In this document: positions 42,742-51,585 of the stretch, one piece after another
Numbering within the stretch: position 1 is the stretch's first letter
Layout: every line of letters starts with the position of its first letter
NCBI GenBank assembly: GCA_035536775.1
Contig: DATLNM010000054.1
Coordinates: forward strand, 114,046 to 178,045
Length of the DNA stretch: 64,000 bases
Origin: DATLNM01 sp035536775
GTDB taxonomy: Bacteria; Actinomycetota; CADDZG01; WHSQ01
Direction: 5' to 3'
Made by a program: the position numbers and the translations under genes
The notes under the pieces: model-generated
The model's input: only the letters and a program-made list of their open reading frames with translations
Told to the model about the DNA's origin: nothing
Databases searched by the model: none

Positions 42742-44357
42742 ACCGGGGGCACCCCGTGGCGACGGTCGGAGAAATGCCGGTCCTTGTTCGCCGCCGCTTC
42801 CAGCCTGCGGATCAGCTCAGCTCGAAGAGAGTCGGCAGGCACGACAGCATCGACAACGTTCTCCGAGGCGAGGTGAAGGATATCGATGTCCTCCTCGTAC
42901 TCGGCGCGCTTCTCGGCGATGAACTTCGCTCGTTCCGCGAGGTCGTCGATCGCCTGGATCTTGTTGAAGAACACCGCATTCACCGCGGGTTCGGGTCCCA
43001 TTACGGCGATCCTCGCGGTCGGCAATGCGATCGTCGCATCGGGCTCGAAGCCCGGGCCGGCCATGGCATACAGACCGGCGCCGTAAGCCTTGCGCACGAC
43101 CACGCAGAATTTCGGAACCGTTGCCTCGGACACGGCGGTGATCATCTTGGCGCCGTGGCGGATCATCCCCTGACGTTCGACGGCAGTACCGATCATGAAT
43201 CCGGGGACGTCCGAAAGGAAAACAAGCGGGATGTTGAACGCATCGCACAGCCAGATGAACCTCGCCGCCTTGTCGGAGCTGTCTACGAACAGCACGCCAC
43301 CCTTCTGCGCGGGCTGGTTCGCGACGATGCCGACGACGCCGCCGTCGATACGCGCGAGACCCGTGATGAGCTCCGGTGCGAACGCAGGCTTGATCTCGAA
43401 GAATGACTCCTCATCGACGAGGCCCGCGATGAATGCGTACATGTCGAAAGCCTGGCTCTCATCGGTGGGCACGAGCCCTTCGAGCGATCCGGTGAACGCC
43501 ACGGGGCGGGACTCCGCCCGTGCGGGAAGACTTCGATAGCTCTGAGGGAAGTAAGTGAGATAACCCCGGGCAGCCTCGATCGCCGCTTTGTCGTCCGCGA
43601 CCATCAGGTCACCACACCCTGAGATCTCGCAGTGCATGCGCGCGCCGCCCATCTCCTCGAGTGTCACCTTCTCGCCGATGACCTCTTCTGCCATGCGCGG
43701 GGAGCCCAGATACATGGACGCGTTGCCATCGACCATGAAGACCACATCACAGAATGCGGGGATGTATGCGCCGCCCGCGGCCGAGGGACCGAACAGACAA
43801 CAGATCTGGGGAACGCGGCCCGAGGCCTGGACCTGGTTGTAGAAGATCTTTCCCGCGCCGCGACGTCCCGGGAACAGGTCGACCTGGTCGGTGATTCGCG
43901 CTCCTGCCGAATCGACGAGATAGATCATCGGGTGTTCGTGCTTCCTCGCGAGCTCGATGATCCGGATGATCTTCTCGACCGTGCGGGCTCCCCACGATCC
44001 CGCCTTCACTGTTGGATCGTTGGCCATCACCGCGACAGGACGGCCGTGAATGTGGCCCACGCCAGTTATCACGCCGTCGGCTGGAAGGTCGCCCGCGAGG
44101 GCGTTGACCAGGAGCCCGTCCTCGACGAAGCCTTCCGCGGAATCTAAGAGGAGCGCAAGCCGGTCACGGACGAACAGCTTTCCCTGCTCCGCCAGCTTCT
44201 CGTGGTACTTGGGAGCGCCGCCACCTTTGACGCGCTCGATCTCTGAGGCGAGGTGGTGCTCGGGCGATCCGGGCGCAGTCACGGCCAGGGATTCTAGTCC
44301 TGGACCCCCGAGCTCCTCCGCCCCGACCAAAGGCCCAAGCTCAGCGGATGGTGGCAA
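42738..44357 (-). CDS. Acyl-CoA carboxylase beta subunit (carboxyltransferase)
   Basis: A 539-residue carboxyltransferase of usual length, with the two crotonase-like halves: DSAGARITDQ...GPSAAGGAYIPAF in the N-half and PGFMIGTAVERQGMIRHGAKM with KAYGAGLYAM in the C-half. It moves CO2 from carboxybiotin to an acyl-CoA. Context (enoyl-CoA hydratase, HMG-CoA lyase) favours methylcrotonyl-CoA, but propionyl-CoA cannot be excluded. TTG at 44357 overlaps the alpha subunit by 17 nt with no clear ribosome binding site; GTG at 44282 is an alternative start. Confidence 0.9.
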   Translation of the reverse strand: MPPSAELGPLVGAEELGGPGLESLAVTAPGSPEHHLASEIERVKGGGAPKYHEKLAEQGKLFVRDRLALLLDSAEGFVEDGLLVNALAGDLPADGVITGVGHIHGRPVAVMANDPTVKAGSWGARTVEKIIRIIELARKHEHPMIYLVDSAGARITDQVDLFPGRRGAGKIFYNQVQASGRVPQICCLFGPSAAGGAYIPAFCDVVFMVDGNASMYLGSPRMAEEVIGEKVTLEEMGGARMHCEISGCGDLMVADDKAAIEAARGYLTYFPQSYRSLPARAESRPVAFTGSLEGLVPTDESQAFDMYAFIAGLVDEESFFEIKPAFAPELITGLARIDGGVVGIVANQPAQKGGVLFVDSSDKAARFIWLCDAFNIPLVFLSDVPGFMIGTAVERQGMIRHGAKMITAVSEATVPKFCVVVRKAYGAGLYAMAGPGFEPDATIALPTARIAVMGPEPAVNAVFFNKIQAIDDLAERAKFIAEKRAEYEEDIDILHLASENVVDAVVPADSLRAELIRRLEAAANKDRHFSDRRHGVPPV

Positions 44358-46083
44358 GCAGTGTGCCGGTCTCGACCGACTGTCCGGCGCTCACCTCGAT
44401 CGCCTCGACCGTCCCCGCGTGGTGCGCCTGGATGGAGTTCTCCATCTTCATCGCTTCGAGGATGCAGATGGTGTCACCAGCGGCCACGGAGTCACCCGCC
44501 TTGACTAGCACCTTGACGATCGTGCCCTGCATCGGCGCGGTGAGGCTCTCCGACCCGGCGCCCCCTGTGCGCCCGAGACCCTCCGGGGGCGCAGGCTTGG
44601 ATGGGCGAACGACGCTCTCGAGATGCTCTCGTACCTTCACTTCGATCCGCTTGCCGCCGACCTCGACGTCGAACGCCCGCCGCGCGATGGCGCGCTCCCC
44701 CGGCCTGGGACGGCGCTCGGGCGCTACCTTCAATCCTGAGAGATCCATCTCGTTCTCGACCGTTCCCGTGTGATAGCTGCCGGAGATGAAGCGCTCGTCG
44801 GCGAGCATCAGCTGGTGGAACGGGATCGTCGTCTTTAGACCTTCGATCTCGTATTCGCGGAGCGCCCGCAGCATCCGGCGGCGCGCCTCCTCACGATCGG
44901 TCCCGTGCGTGATGATCTTCGCGACCATCGGGTCGTAGGCCTGAGATATCAGTGCACCGGGCTCGACACCAGAATCGACGCGCACCCCAGGTCCGTGAGG
45001 TTCCTTGTAGTTGCCGATCTGGCCGGGGGCAGGGAGGAACTTCTTTCCCGGATCCTCTGCATTGATCCGGCATTCGATGGCTGCCGCTTGTAAACCGATG
45101 TCGCCCTGCTCGAACCACAGGGCTTCGCCCGCGGCCACGAGCAGCTGGGCACGCACGAGGTCGACACCGGTGACGAGCTCCGTTACTGGGTGCTCCACCT
45201 GCAACCGAGTGTTCATCTCGAGGAAATAGAACGTCGTGCCGTCCGCGTCGAGGAGGAACTCACAGGTCCCCGCGTTCGTGTAGCCGACACCCTTGGACAC
45301 GCGCGCGGCTGCTTCCATGATCGCGGCGCGCACCGACGTGTCGAGGACCGGCGATGGAGACTCCTCGATGAGCTTCTGGTGGCGACGCTGGAGCGAGCAG
45401 TCACGCTCGGGAAACGAAAGAACGTTGCCCGACGCATCACCAAGCACCTGAACCTCGATATGGCGCGGGCGCTGCAGATACCGCTCGAGGTACACATCGG
45501 GCGAGGAGAAGTAAGCCTGGGCCTCACGCGCCGCACCCGTCAGAGCGTCTTCGATCTCACTCTCCGCGGCGACGACGCGGAACCCTTTTCCGCCACCACC
45601 GGCCGATGCCTTGATAGCGAGAGGCAACCCGTGCTCTTGCGCGAACGCGATGACCTCGGCCGCGGACGTGACGGGGTCGGGGGTCCCGGGAACCGTCGCC
45701 ACACCAGCATCGGCGGCCGCGCGGCGCGCCGCAGTCTTGTCGCCCATCGAATCGATGATGTCGGGCGCCGGACCTATCCAGACGAGCCCGGCATCCATGA
45801 CGGCGCGGGCGAAGTCCCCGTTCTCAGCGAGGAACCCGTATCCGGGATGCACGGCTTCTGCACCAGAGCGACGCGCAGCCTCGAGGATCCCAGGGATCTT
45901 CAGATATGACTCTGCCGCCGGGCCGGGCCCGATGTTGTACGCCTCGTCGGCGAGCTTGGTGTGAACCGCGGACTCATCGATATCGGAGAACACTGCGACC
46001 GATCCGATGTCGAGATCTCGGCACGCGCGGATGACGCGGACGGCGATCTCTCCGCGGTTCGCTATCAGGACCTTCTTGAACAT
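44341..46083 (-). CDS. Acyl-CoA carboxylase alpha subunit (biotin carboxylase + BCCP), copy 2
   Basis: A 580-residue alpha subunit: biotin carboxylase (1-450; opens FKKVLIANRGEIAVRV, GGGGKGFRVV, EMNTRLQVEHPVTE), a short linker, and a BCCP domain with biotin Lys in EAMKMEN about 35 residues from the end. It is the natural partner of the beta subunit immediately downstream. ATG at 46083 follows GAGGA. It is the first gene of a six-gene minus-strand unit and is divergent from birA, whose product would attach its biotin. Confidence 0.9.
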   Translation of the reverse strand: MFKKVLIANRGEIAVRVIRACRDLDIGSVAVFSDIDESAVHTKLADEAYNIGPGPAAESYLKIPGILEAARRSGAEAVHPGYGFLAENGDFARAVMDAGLVWIGPAPDIIDSMGDKTAARRAAADAGVATVPGTPDPVTSAAEVIAFAQEHGLPLAIKASAGGGGKGFRVVAAESEIEDALTGAAREAQAYFSSPDVYLERYLQRPRHIEVQVLGDASGNVLSFPERDCSLQRRHQKLIEESPSPVLDTSVRAAIMEAAARVSKGVGYTNAGTCEFLLDADGTTFYFLEMNTRLQVEHPVTELVTGVDLVRAQLLVAAGEALWFEQGDIGLQAAAIECRINAEDPGKKFLPAPGQIGNYKEPHGPGVRVDSGVEPGALISQAYDPMVAKIITHGTDREEARRRMLRALREYEIEGLKTTIPFHQLMLADERFISGSYHTGTVENEMDLSGLKVAPERRPRPGERAIARRAFDVEVGGKRIEVKVREHLESVVRPSKPAPPEGLGRTGGAGSESLTAPMQGTIVKVLVKAGDSVAAGDTICILEAMKMENSIQAHHAGTVEAIEVSAGQSVETGTLLATIR

Positions 46084-46148
46084 CAGCCCGTCCTCTTCCG
46101 TCTCCTCTGAGGCTGACTGAGGGTAATGCAAGGCAGATACTTAGCCTC

Positions 46149-46952
46149 ATGGAGGAACAGGAGGCCGCCTTCCGGGTCGCGCTCCGAGGGCAGCTCGGCC
46201 TCCCACTCGAGTTCCACGGAACCCTGGACTCGACGAACCGCCGGGCCGCGGAGTGGGCGTCGAACGGTGCTCCGCATGGGGCTCTGGTCGTGGCCGACCA
46301 CCAGACCGCAGGACGAGGCAGACACGGCCGAACCTGGCTATCCCACCCTGGGGCCGGGCTCCTCTTCTCGCTCATCTTGCGCGGACACGACTACCTCGAC
46401 TCGCCGGGTGTGCTCACCACCGCATTGGGCGTAGCGGTAGCGCAGGGCATCACCGACGCCGCCGAGATCGCGACATCGGTGAAGTGGCCTAACGACGTGT
46501 ACTCAGGCGGCCGCAAGCTCGCCGGCATCCTCGTCGAGACAACCACCGGCACCGCGGATGCCGCCGTCATCGCCGGGATCGGCGTCAACGTTTCCCTGCC
46601 TCCGTCGAAGCTCCCGCGAGGGATCGCCGAACGAGCAACGAGCATCGTCGAACAAAGGAGGCGGGTCACCGAGGGTCCGCCTCCCGGCAGAGCCGAGCTG
46701 CTCGCCCACACCCTGCTGCGATTCGAGCAGCTGTGGGCCGAGGTCGCTACAAACGGCCCGGGCGAGTTGATGACCACGGCCACCAGCCTTTCGGAGGTCC
46801 TCGGCCGCCACGTCCTGATCACCCTCCCCGGCGGGACCTCGGTGGAGGGAGAAGCGACGGGACTGACTCATGAGGGCGCGCTCGTTGTCGATTCCCCCGA
46901 CGGCCGCATGGAGCTCATGTCCGGAGAGGTCGAACTTCTCCGAAGCTCCTAA
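46149..46952 (+). CDS. birA: Biotin--[acetyl-CoA-carboxylase] ligase
   Basis: A 267-residue ligase with the biotinyl-AMP loop GRGRHGRTWLS, STNRRAAEWA, KWPNDVY and KLAGILVE, plus a small C-terminal SH3-like domain (ATGLTHEGALVV). It has no N-terminal DNA-binding domain, so it is a monofunctional ligase. It is divergent from the acyl-CoA carboxylase operon across 65 bases, a logical arrangement because the two BCCP domains there need biotinylation. Confidence 0.9.
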   Translation: MEEQEAAFRVALRGQLGLPLEFHGTLDSTNRRAAEWASNGAPHGALVVADHQTAGRGRHGRTWLSHPGAGLLFSLILRGHDYLDSPGVLTTALGVAVAQGITDAAEIATSVKWPNDVYSGGRKLAGILVETTTGTADAAVIAGIGVNVSLPPSKLPRGIAERATSIVEQRRRVTEGPPPGRAELLAHTLLRFEQLWAEVATNGPGELMTTATSLSEVLGRHVLITLPGGTSVEGEATGLTHEGALVVDSPDGRMELMSGEVELLRSS

Positions 46953-46980
46953 CCCCCGAGTGACCTCCTAAACGCAGCCC

Positions 46981-47087
46981 GGGTCGGGGGCGGGAGCGGC
47001 GTCATCCCCGCTAATGCTCAGACACGTCCTCGTCCGGGCCCGCCGGGGCGGCGGCCCCGGCCTGCGGAACTCGCCGCGTGGACGCCG
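46981..47087 (+). repeat. Dispersed intergenic repeat, copy B
   Basis: About 107 bases nearly identical to 37307-37414. The centre can fold: CCGGGCCCGCC pairs imperfectly with GGCGGCGGCCCCGG. It lies between the convergent birA and NADP/F420 reductase genes, 18 bases from the stop of the latter, a place fit for a bidirectional terminator or REP-like element. Confidence 0.85.
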
Positions 47088-47104
47088 CCGCTCCCTATCA
47101 GTTT

Positions 47105-47803
47105 CTAGCTGGCGTCGGTCTCAGGGTCAGGCAACCCCGTGATGTGGATCCCCGTGCGGTCGGTTTTGTATCTGTGGTTGAGCCCGATGAGGAGCGCGGT
47201 GATCGGCTCCACGATGCGGGCGTTCTCCAACGGGCCCGCATCGACGAAACGCAGATCGGGGATCGCCTCGACGAGCTCCTTTACCGCGTCCTTGCCGGCC
47301 TTGGGACCGCACACAAGAACGTCACCTTCGAGGACCGTGCCGATCTCGTTCAACGCGACCGCTGCGAGTGAGTGGAAGGCCGCGTACATCTTCGTGCCCT
47401 TCGGAAGGAACGACAGTGCGTGCTGCGCGGCCGACCCCTCCCACACACCGAGCGTGTGCGTTGCTTTCGACCCGACCGCGGCAGCAACCGGGACCGTCCC
47501 GTCGATAACGATCGATCCTTCGCGCAAGGCAGGAGCGATGGACTTGTAGATGGCGGCCTGCCCTGAGAAGGGGACCGTGACCATGACGATGTCTGCAGCA
47601 GCGACCGCGTCCTCGTTGGACGCGCCGGACACCTTTGCGTTCGGGATCAGATCCTTGAGACGACCCGCGGCTTCTTCGCCGCGCTCGGTCGCGCGCGATC
47701 CGATGATGATCTCAACGCCCGCCGCGGCCCACCGCGACGCGAGCCCGAAGCCCTCGTCGCCGGTCCCTCCGACGACCGCTACCGGGCCGCTAGGCACGGG
47801 CAC
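47105..47803 (-). CDS. npdG: F420-dependent NADP oxidoreductase (F420:NADPH)
   Basis: A 232-residue Rossmann protein with the opening VAVVGGTGDEGFGLASRW, IIIGSRATER (NADP-phosphate site Ser-Arg) and ITALLIGLNHRYK at the C-terminus, as in NpdG/Fno enzymes. It moves hydride between NADPH and coenzyme F420, so the host should make F420. GTG at 47803 (a second GTG lies at 47797) overlaps the mutase gene by 14 nt, so both are one unit. Confidence 0.85.
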   Translation of the reverse strand: MPVPSGPVAVVGGTGDEGFGLASRWAAAGVEIIIGSRATERGEEAAGRLKDLIPNAKVSGASNEDAVAAADIVMVTVPFSGQAAIYKSIAPALREGSIVIDGTVPVAAAVGSKATHTLGVWEGSAAQHALSFLPKGTKMYAAFHSLAAVALNEIGTVLEGDVLVCGPKAGKDAVKELVEAIPDLRFVDAGPLENARIVEPITALLIGLNHRYKTDRTGIHITGLPDPETDAS

Positions 47804-49370
47804 CAGGCTCGTAGGTGCCGAACTCGGCGCGCAGGACGTCGCTGACCTCCCCGAGCGTGGCGTATGCCGCGAGGGCTTCCTTCATCGGATACAGCAGGTT
47901 GTCATCACCCTTCGCCGCTTCCGACAATGACTTCAGCGCAGCATCGACCGCACCCTGGTCACGTTCCGCCCGGACGCGCCGTACTCGTTCGACCTGGTTC
48001 CGAACGAGATCGGGGTCGAGCTCATGGAGCTCGACCGGGTCCTCTTCCCGTGCCACGAAACGATTCACTCCGACGACGGGGCGCTCCTCCGACTCGATCC
48101 CCTGCGCTATCCGGTACGCGGACTCTTCGATCTCGTCTTTCATCCATCCTGCTTCGATGGCTTCAACTGCCCCACCCATCGAATCGATCTTGTCGAGGTA
48201 TTCGACAGCGCGTGCTTCGATCTCGTCGGTGAGTGCTTCGACGAGCCATGAACCGCCGAGTGGATCTGCCGCGTCCGCGACACCAGACTCATAACCGATC
48301 ACTTGTTGTGTGCGAAGGGCGATCGTGGCCGCCTTCTCGCTGGGCAGAGCCAGCGCCTCGTCGAACGAGTTCGTGTGCAGGCTCTGGGTCCCGCCGAGCA
48401 CCGCCGCCAAAGCCTCGAGCGCGGTGCGGACGATGTTGTTCTCAGGCTGTTGGGCGGTCAGGGTCGCGCCGCCGGTTTGCGTATGGAAGCGCAGCATCAA
48501 CGAACGCGGGTTCTGCGCGGCGAAGCGCTCCTTCATAACCTTGGCCCACAACCTCCTCGCCGCCCTGAACTTCGCAACCTCTTCGAAGAAGTTCATGTGA
48601 CACGCGAAGAAGAACGACAGGCGCGGGGCGAACTCGTCGACCTCGAGTCCAGCCTTGAGGGCAGCCTCGACGTAGGCGATGCCATCCGCGATCGTGAACG
48701 CGACCTCTTGAACCGCTGTCGAACCTGCCTCGCGCATGTGATAGCCCGAGATCGAGATCGTGTTCCAGCGGGGCAGGTTGTCCTTGCAGTAGGCAAAGAG
48801 GTCCGTGATGATGCGCATCGATGGCTTGGGTGGATAGATGTAGGTCCCCCGTGCCGTGTATTCCTTCAGGATGTCGTTCTGGGTCGTTCCCGTGATGGCG
48901 TCGGGGGCGACACCTTGCTTCTCTGCCACGAGTTGGTAGAGGAGCAAGAGGATCGATGCGGTTGCGTTGATCGTCATCGACGTGGACACCTCGCCTAGAG
49001 GGATCTCGTCGAGGAGGGCCTCCATATCCGCCAGCGAGTCGATCGCGACACCGACCCGGCCGGTCTCTCCCAATGCCCTCTCGTGATCGGAGTCGTAACC
49101 CATCTGGGTCGGCAGGTCGAACGCGACCGACAGCCCCGTCTGCCCGGCGGCCAACAGATAACGGAAACGCTTGTTGGTCTCCGCTGCGCTCCCGAACCCC
49201 GCGTACTGGCGCATGGTCCACAGGCGCTCCCGATACATCCCGGGGTAGATGCCGCGCGTGTAGGGCCACTCCCCGGGTGCGACGTCGGCGGTGGCATGGT
49301 CGGCCACCTCTCCCGGACCGTAAGCCGGCTGTATCTCGATGCCGGAATCGGTAAAGCGGTGTTGGCCCAT
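47790..49370 (-). CDS. Methylmalonyl-CoA mutase large-subunit catalytic domain (no B12-binding domain)
   Basis: A 526-residue TIM-barrel acyl-CoA mutase with RGIYPGMYRERLWTMRQYAGFG, FDLPTQMGYDSDH, GTTQNDILKEY and RFHTQTGGATLTAQQPENN. It ends before the C-terminal cobalamin-binding domain, so a separate small B12 subunit, not in this window, is needed. This matches the two-part mutases of actinobacteria (methylmalonyl- or isobutyryl-CoA type); TARGTYIYPP and RYLLAAGQTGLS fit methylmalonyl- or ethylmalonyl-like enzymes, and I do not assign the substrate firmly. Propionyl-CoA from branched chains could feed succinyl-CoA through it. Confidence 0.85.
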   Translation of the reverse strand: MGQHRFTDSGIEIQPAYGPGEVADHATADVAPGEWPYTRGIYPGMYRERLWTMRQYAGFGSAAETNKRFRYLLAAGQTGLSVAFDLPTQMGYDSDHERALGETGRVGVAIDSLADMEALLDEIPLGEVSTSMTINATASILLLLYQLVAEKQGVAPDAITGTTQNDILKEYTARGTYIYPPKPSMRIITDLFAYCKDNLPRWNTISISGYHMREAGSTAVQEVAFTIADGIAYVEAALKAGLEVDEFAPRLSFFFACHMNFFEEVAKFRAARRLWAKVMKERFAAQNPRSLMLRFHTQTGGATLTAQQPENNIVRTALEALAAVLGGTQSLHTNSFDEALALPSEKAATIALRTQQVIGYESGVADAADPLGGSWLVEALTDEIEARAVEYLDKIDSMGGAVEAIEAGWMKDEIEESAYRIAQGIESEERPVVGVNRFVAREEDPVELHELDPDLVRNQVERVRRVRAERDQGAVDAALKSLSEAAKGDDNLLYPMKEALAAYATLGEVSDVLRAEFGTYEPGARA

Positions 49371-49415
49371 GCAAACAGCCTAAGCCGGGTGCCGTGTGAT
49401 TAGGATGCCCTCTAT

Positions 49416-49835
49416 ATGGCGACGGTCGAAGACGTCTATCGCAAGCACAAGCCGAAGGCCTTCAGCCCGGATCGGCGACCGTCCTCCTTCGAAGTGTGGT
49501 CCTGGTTCTTCATGCGGATCTCGGGCATCGTCCTGTTGTTCCTCGTCCTCATCCACCTCTACGTGATGCACATCATCGATGCCGGGGTCGAGCGCGTGGA
49601 CTACGCGTTCGTCGCAGCTCGCTGGCAGAACGTGGGATGGAAGACCTTCGACTGGGCCCTGCTGTTCCTCGCGCTGCTGCACGGCGTCAACGGGATCCGG
49701 GTCATCGTCGATGACTACGTGAAGCGACCGGGCCGCCGGACCGCGATCAAGGCGACGCTTTACACGGTCGCGACCGCCCTCATGATCATGGGAACCGCGG
49801 TCGTCGTCACCTTCGACCCGGCATCGGGCGGCTAG
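49416..49835 (+). CDS. sdhD: Succinate dehydrogenase membrane anchor subunit
   Basis: A 139-residue protein with three membrane helices (about 34-54, 72-97, 108-132) and haem-ligand-type His in RISGIVLLFLVLIHLYVMH and LLHGVNGIRVIVDDY, the SdhC/SdhD fold. It would hold haem b and the quinone site. It is the only anchor gene in the cluster; a separate sdhC is missing from the flanks. It begins the sdhDAB operon, divergent from the mutase. Confidence 0.8.
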   Translation: MATVEDVYRKHKPKAFSPDRRPSSFEVWSWFFMRISGIVLLFLVLIHLYVMHIIDAGVERVDYAFVAARWQNVGWKTFDWALLFLALLHGVNGIRVIVDDYVKRPGRRTAIKATLYTVATALMIMGTAVVVTFDPASGG

Positions 49836-49848
49836 CGGTGCACTACTA

Positions 49849-51585
49849 GTGGCGCAACTACACACCTACGACTGCGTCATCGTCGGCGCAGGTGGGGCCG
49901 GGCTGCGTGCAGCACTCGAAGCTGGCTCTCGGATGAAGACCGCGGTCGTATCCAAGCTCTATCCGACGCGGTCGCACACGGGTGCGGCCCAAGGCGGTAT
50001 GTGCGCCGCCCTCGCCAACGTCGAGGACGATTCGTGGGAATGGCACGCGTTCGACACCGTCAAAGGTTCGGACTTCCTCGCGGACCAGGACGCGGTCGAC
50101 ATCATGTGCAAGGAGGCGGTCGACTCCGTCCTCGATCTCGAGCGCATGGGCCTTCCGTTCAACCGAACTCCCGACGGCAAGATCGACCAACGCCGTTTCG
50201 GTGGGCATACCAAGAACCACGGTGAGGCCCCTGTGAAACGTGCGTGCTATGCAGCCGACCGGACCGGCCACATGATCCTCCAGACGTTGTTCCAGCAGTG
50301 CAACAAGTACGGGGTCGAGTTCTTCAACGAGTTCTTCGTCGTCGATCTGCTCCTGATCGACGGTCAGTGCGCGGGGATCATCGCGCTCGAGATCGCGACC
50401 GGAGAGCTCCACGTCTTCCACGCCAAGTCAGTGCTATTCGCGACCGGTGGCTACGGCAAGATGTTCAAGATCACGTCGAATGCACACACGTTGACCGGCG
50501 ATGGCCCAGGGGTCGTCTACCGCAAGGGTCTTCCGCTCGAGGACATGGAGTTCTTCCAGTTCCACCCCACCGGCTTGTACGGACTCGGCATCCTCCTCTC
50601 CGAGGCGGCTCGAGGAGAGGGCGGGATCCTGCGCAACGCGGACGGTGAGCGTTTCATGGAGCGCTACGCCCCGACGATCAAAGACCTCGCCCCGCGCGAC
50701 ATGGTGTCGCGCGCGATCTTCTTCGAGCTCAAGGAGGGCCGCGGCATAGGGCCCAAGAAGGACTACGTGCACCTCGACCTCACCGGCGTCGATCCAGAGG
50801 TCGTCGAGCGCAAGCTTCCGGATATCACCGAGTTCGCTCGGACCTACCTCAATGTCGAACCACTGACCGAGGGCGTGCCGATCGTGCCGACCGCTCACTA
50901 CGCGATGGGCGGCATCCCCACCAACGTCGAAGCCGAAGTTCAGGCGAACAACCGCGGCGACGTTGTCCCCGGTTTCTACGCCGCTGGCGAATGCGCGTGC
51001 GTGTCGGTGCACGGTGCCAACCGGTTGGGAACTAACTCGCTTTTGGACATCGTCGTGTTCGGCCGGCGCGGTGGTCTCGCGATGGCGGAGTACGCGGCCA
51101 CACATCCACTCATCCCCCTCCCCGACGACGTCCATAAACCCATCGAGCGCGAGATCACAGCACTCTTCGAGAGCGAGGGCGTCGAATCCAGCGCCGAGAT
51201 CCGTCGGACGCTTCAGGAAGAGATGATGGATAAGGCCTCGGTCTCCCGAAGCGATGCATCGCTCGGCGCTGCACTGGAGGCGATCGACTCCCTCAAGACG
51301 CGTTTCGCCGCATCACGCGTGCGCGACCGCTCGAAGGTGTTCAACACCGAGATCACCGAGCACATCGAGCTCGGGTTCCTCCTGGAGATGGCGGAGGCGC
51401 TGGTCGTCTCGGCCAAGGCGCGCACAGAAAGTCGAGGCGGCCACTACCGCGAGGATCACACGATGCGCGAGGACGAACACTGGCTCAAGCACACCTTCAT
51501 CTCCAAGACCCCCGACGGCAACACGCGCCTGGCTTACAAGGACGTCACCTTGGGGAGATACACACCCGTCGAGAGGAAGTACTGA
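49849..51585 (+). CDS. sdhA: Succinate dehydrogenase flavoprotein subunit
   Basis: A 578-residue flavoprotein of normal length with the N-terminal FAD fold (DCVIVGAGGAGLRAAL), the covalent-FAD His in RSHTGAAQGGM, FATGGYGKMF, and the active-site region TAHYAMGGIPTN and GANRLGTNSLLDIVVFGRRGG. It oxidises succinate to fumarate at the membrane. The GTG start is 13 bases after sdhD, and the stop overlaps the sdhB ATG by one base. Confidence 0.95.
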   Translation: MAQLHTYDCVIVGAGGAGLRAALEAGSRMKTAVVSKLYPTRSHTGAAQGGMCAALANVEDDSWEWHAFDTVKGSDFLADQDAVDIMCKEAVDSVLDLERMGLPFNRTPDGKIDQRRFGGHTKNHGEAPVKRACYAADRTGHMILQTLFQQCNKYGVEFFNEFFVVDLLLIDGQCAGIIALEIATGELHVFHAKSVLFATGGYGKMFKITSNAHTLTGDGPGVVYRKGLPLEDMEFFQFHPTGLYGLGILLSEAARGEGGILRNADGERFMERYAPTIKDLAPRDMVSRAIFFELKEGRGIGPKKDYVHLDLTGVDPEVVERKLPDITEFARTYLNVEPLTEGVPIVPTAHYAMGGIPTNVEAEVQANNRGDVVPGFYAAGECACVSVHGANRLGTNSLLDIVVFGRRGGLAMAEYAATHPLIPLPDDVHKPIEREITALFESEGVESSAEIRRTLQEEMMDKASVSRSDASLGAALEAIDSLKTRFAASRVRDRSKVFNTEITEHIELGFLLEMAEALVVSAKARTESRGGHYREDHTMREDEHWLKHTFISKTPDGNTRLAYKDVTLGRYTPVERKY

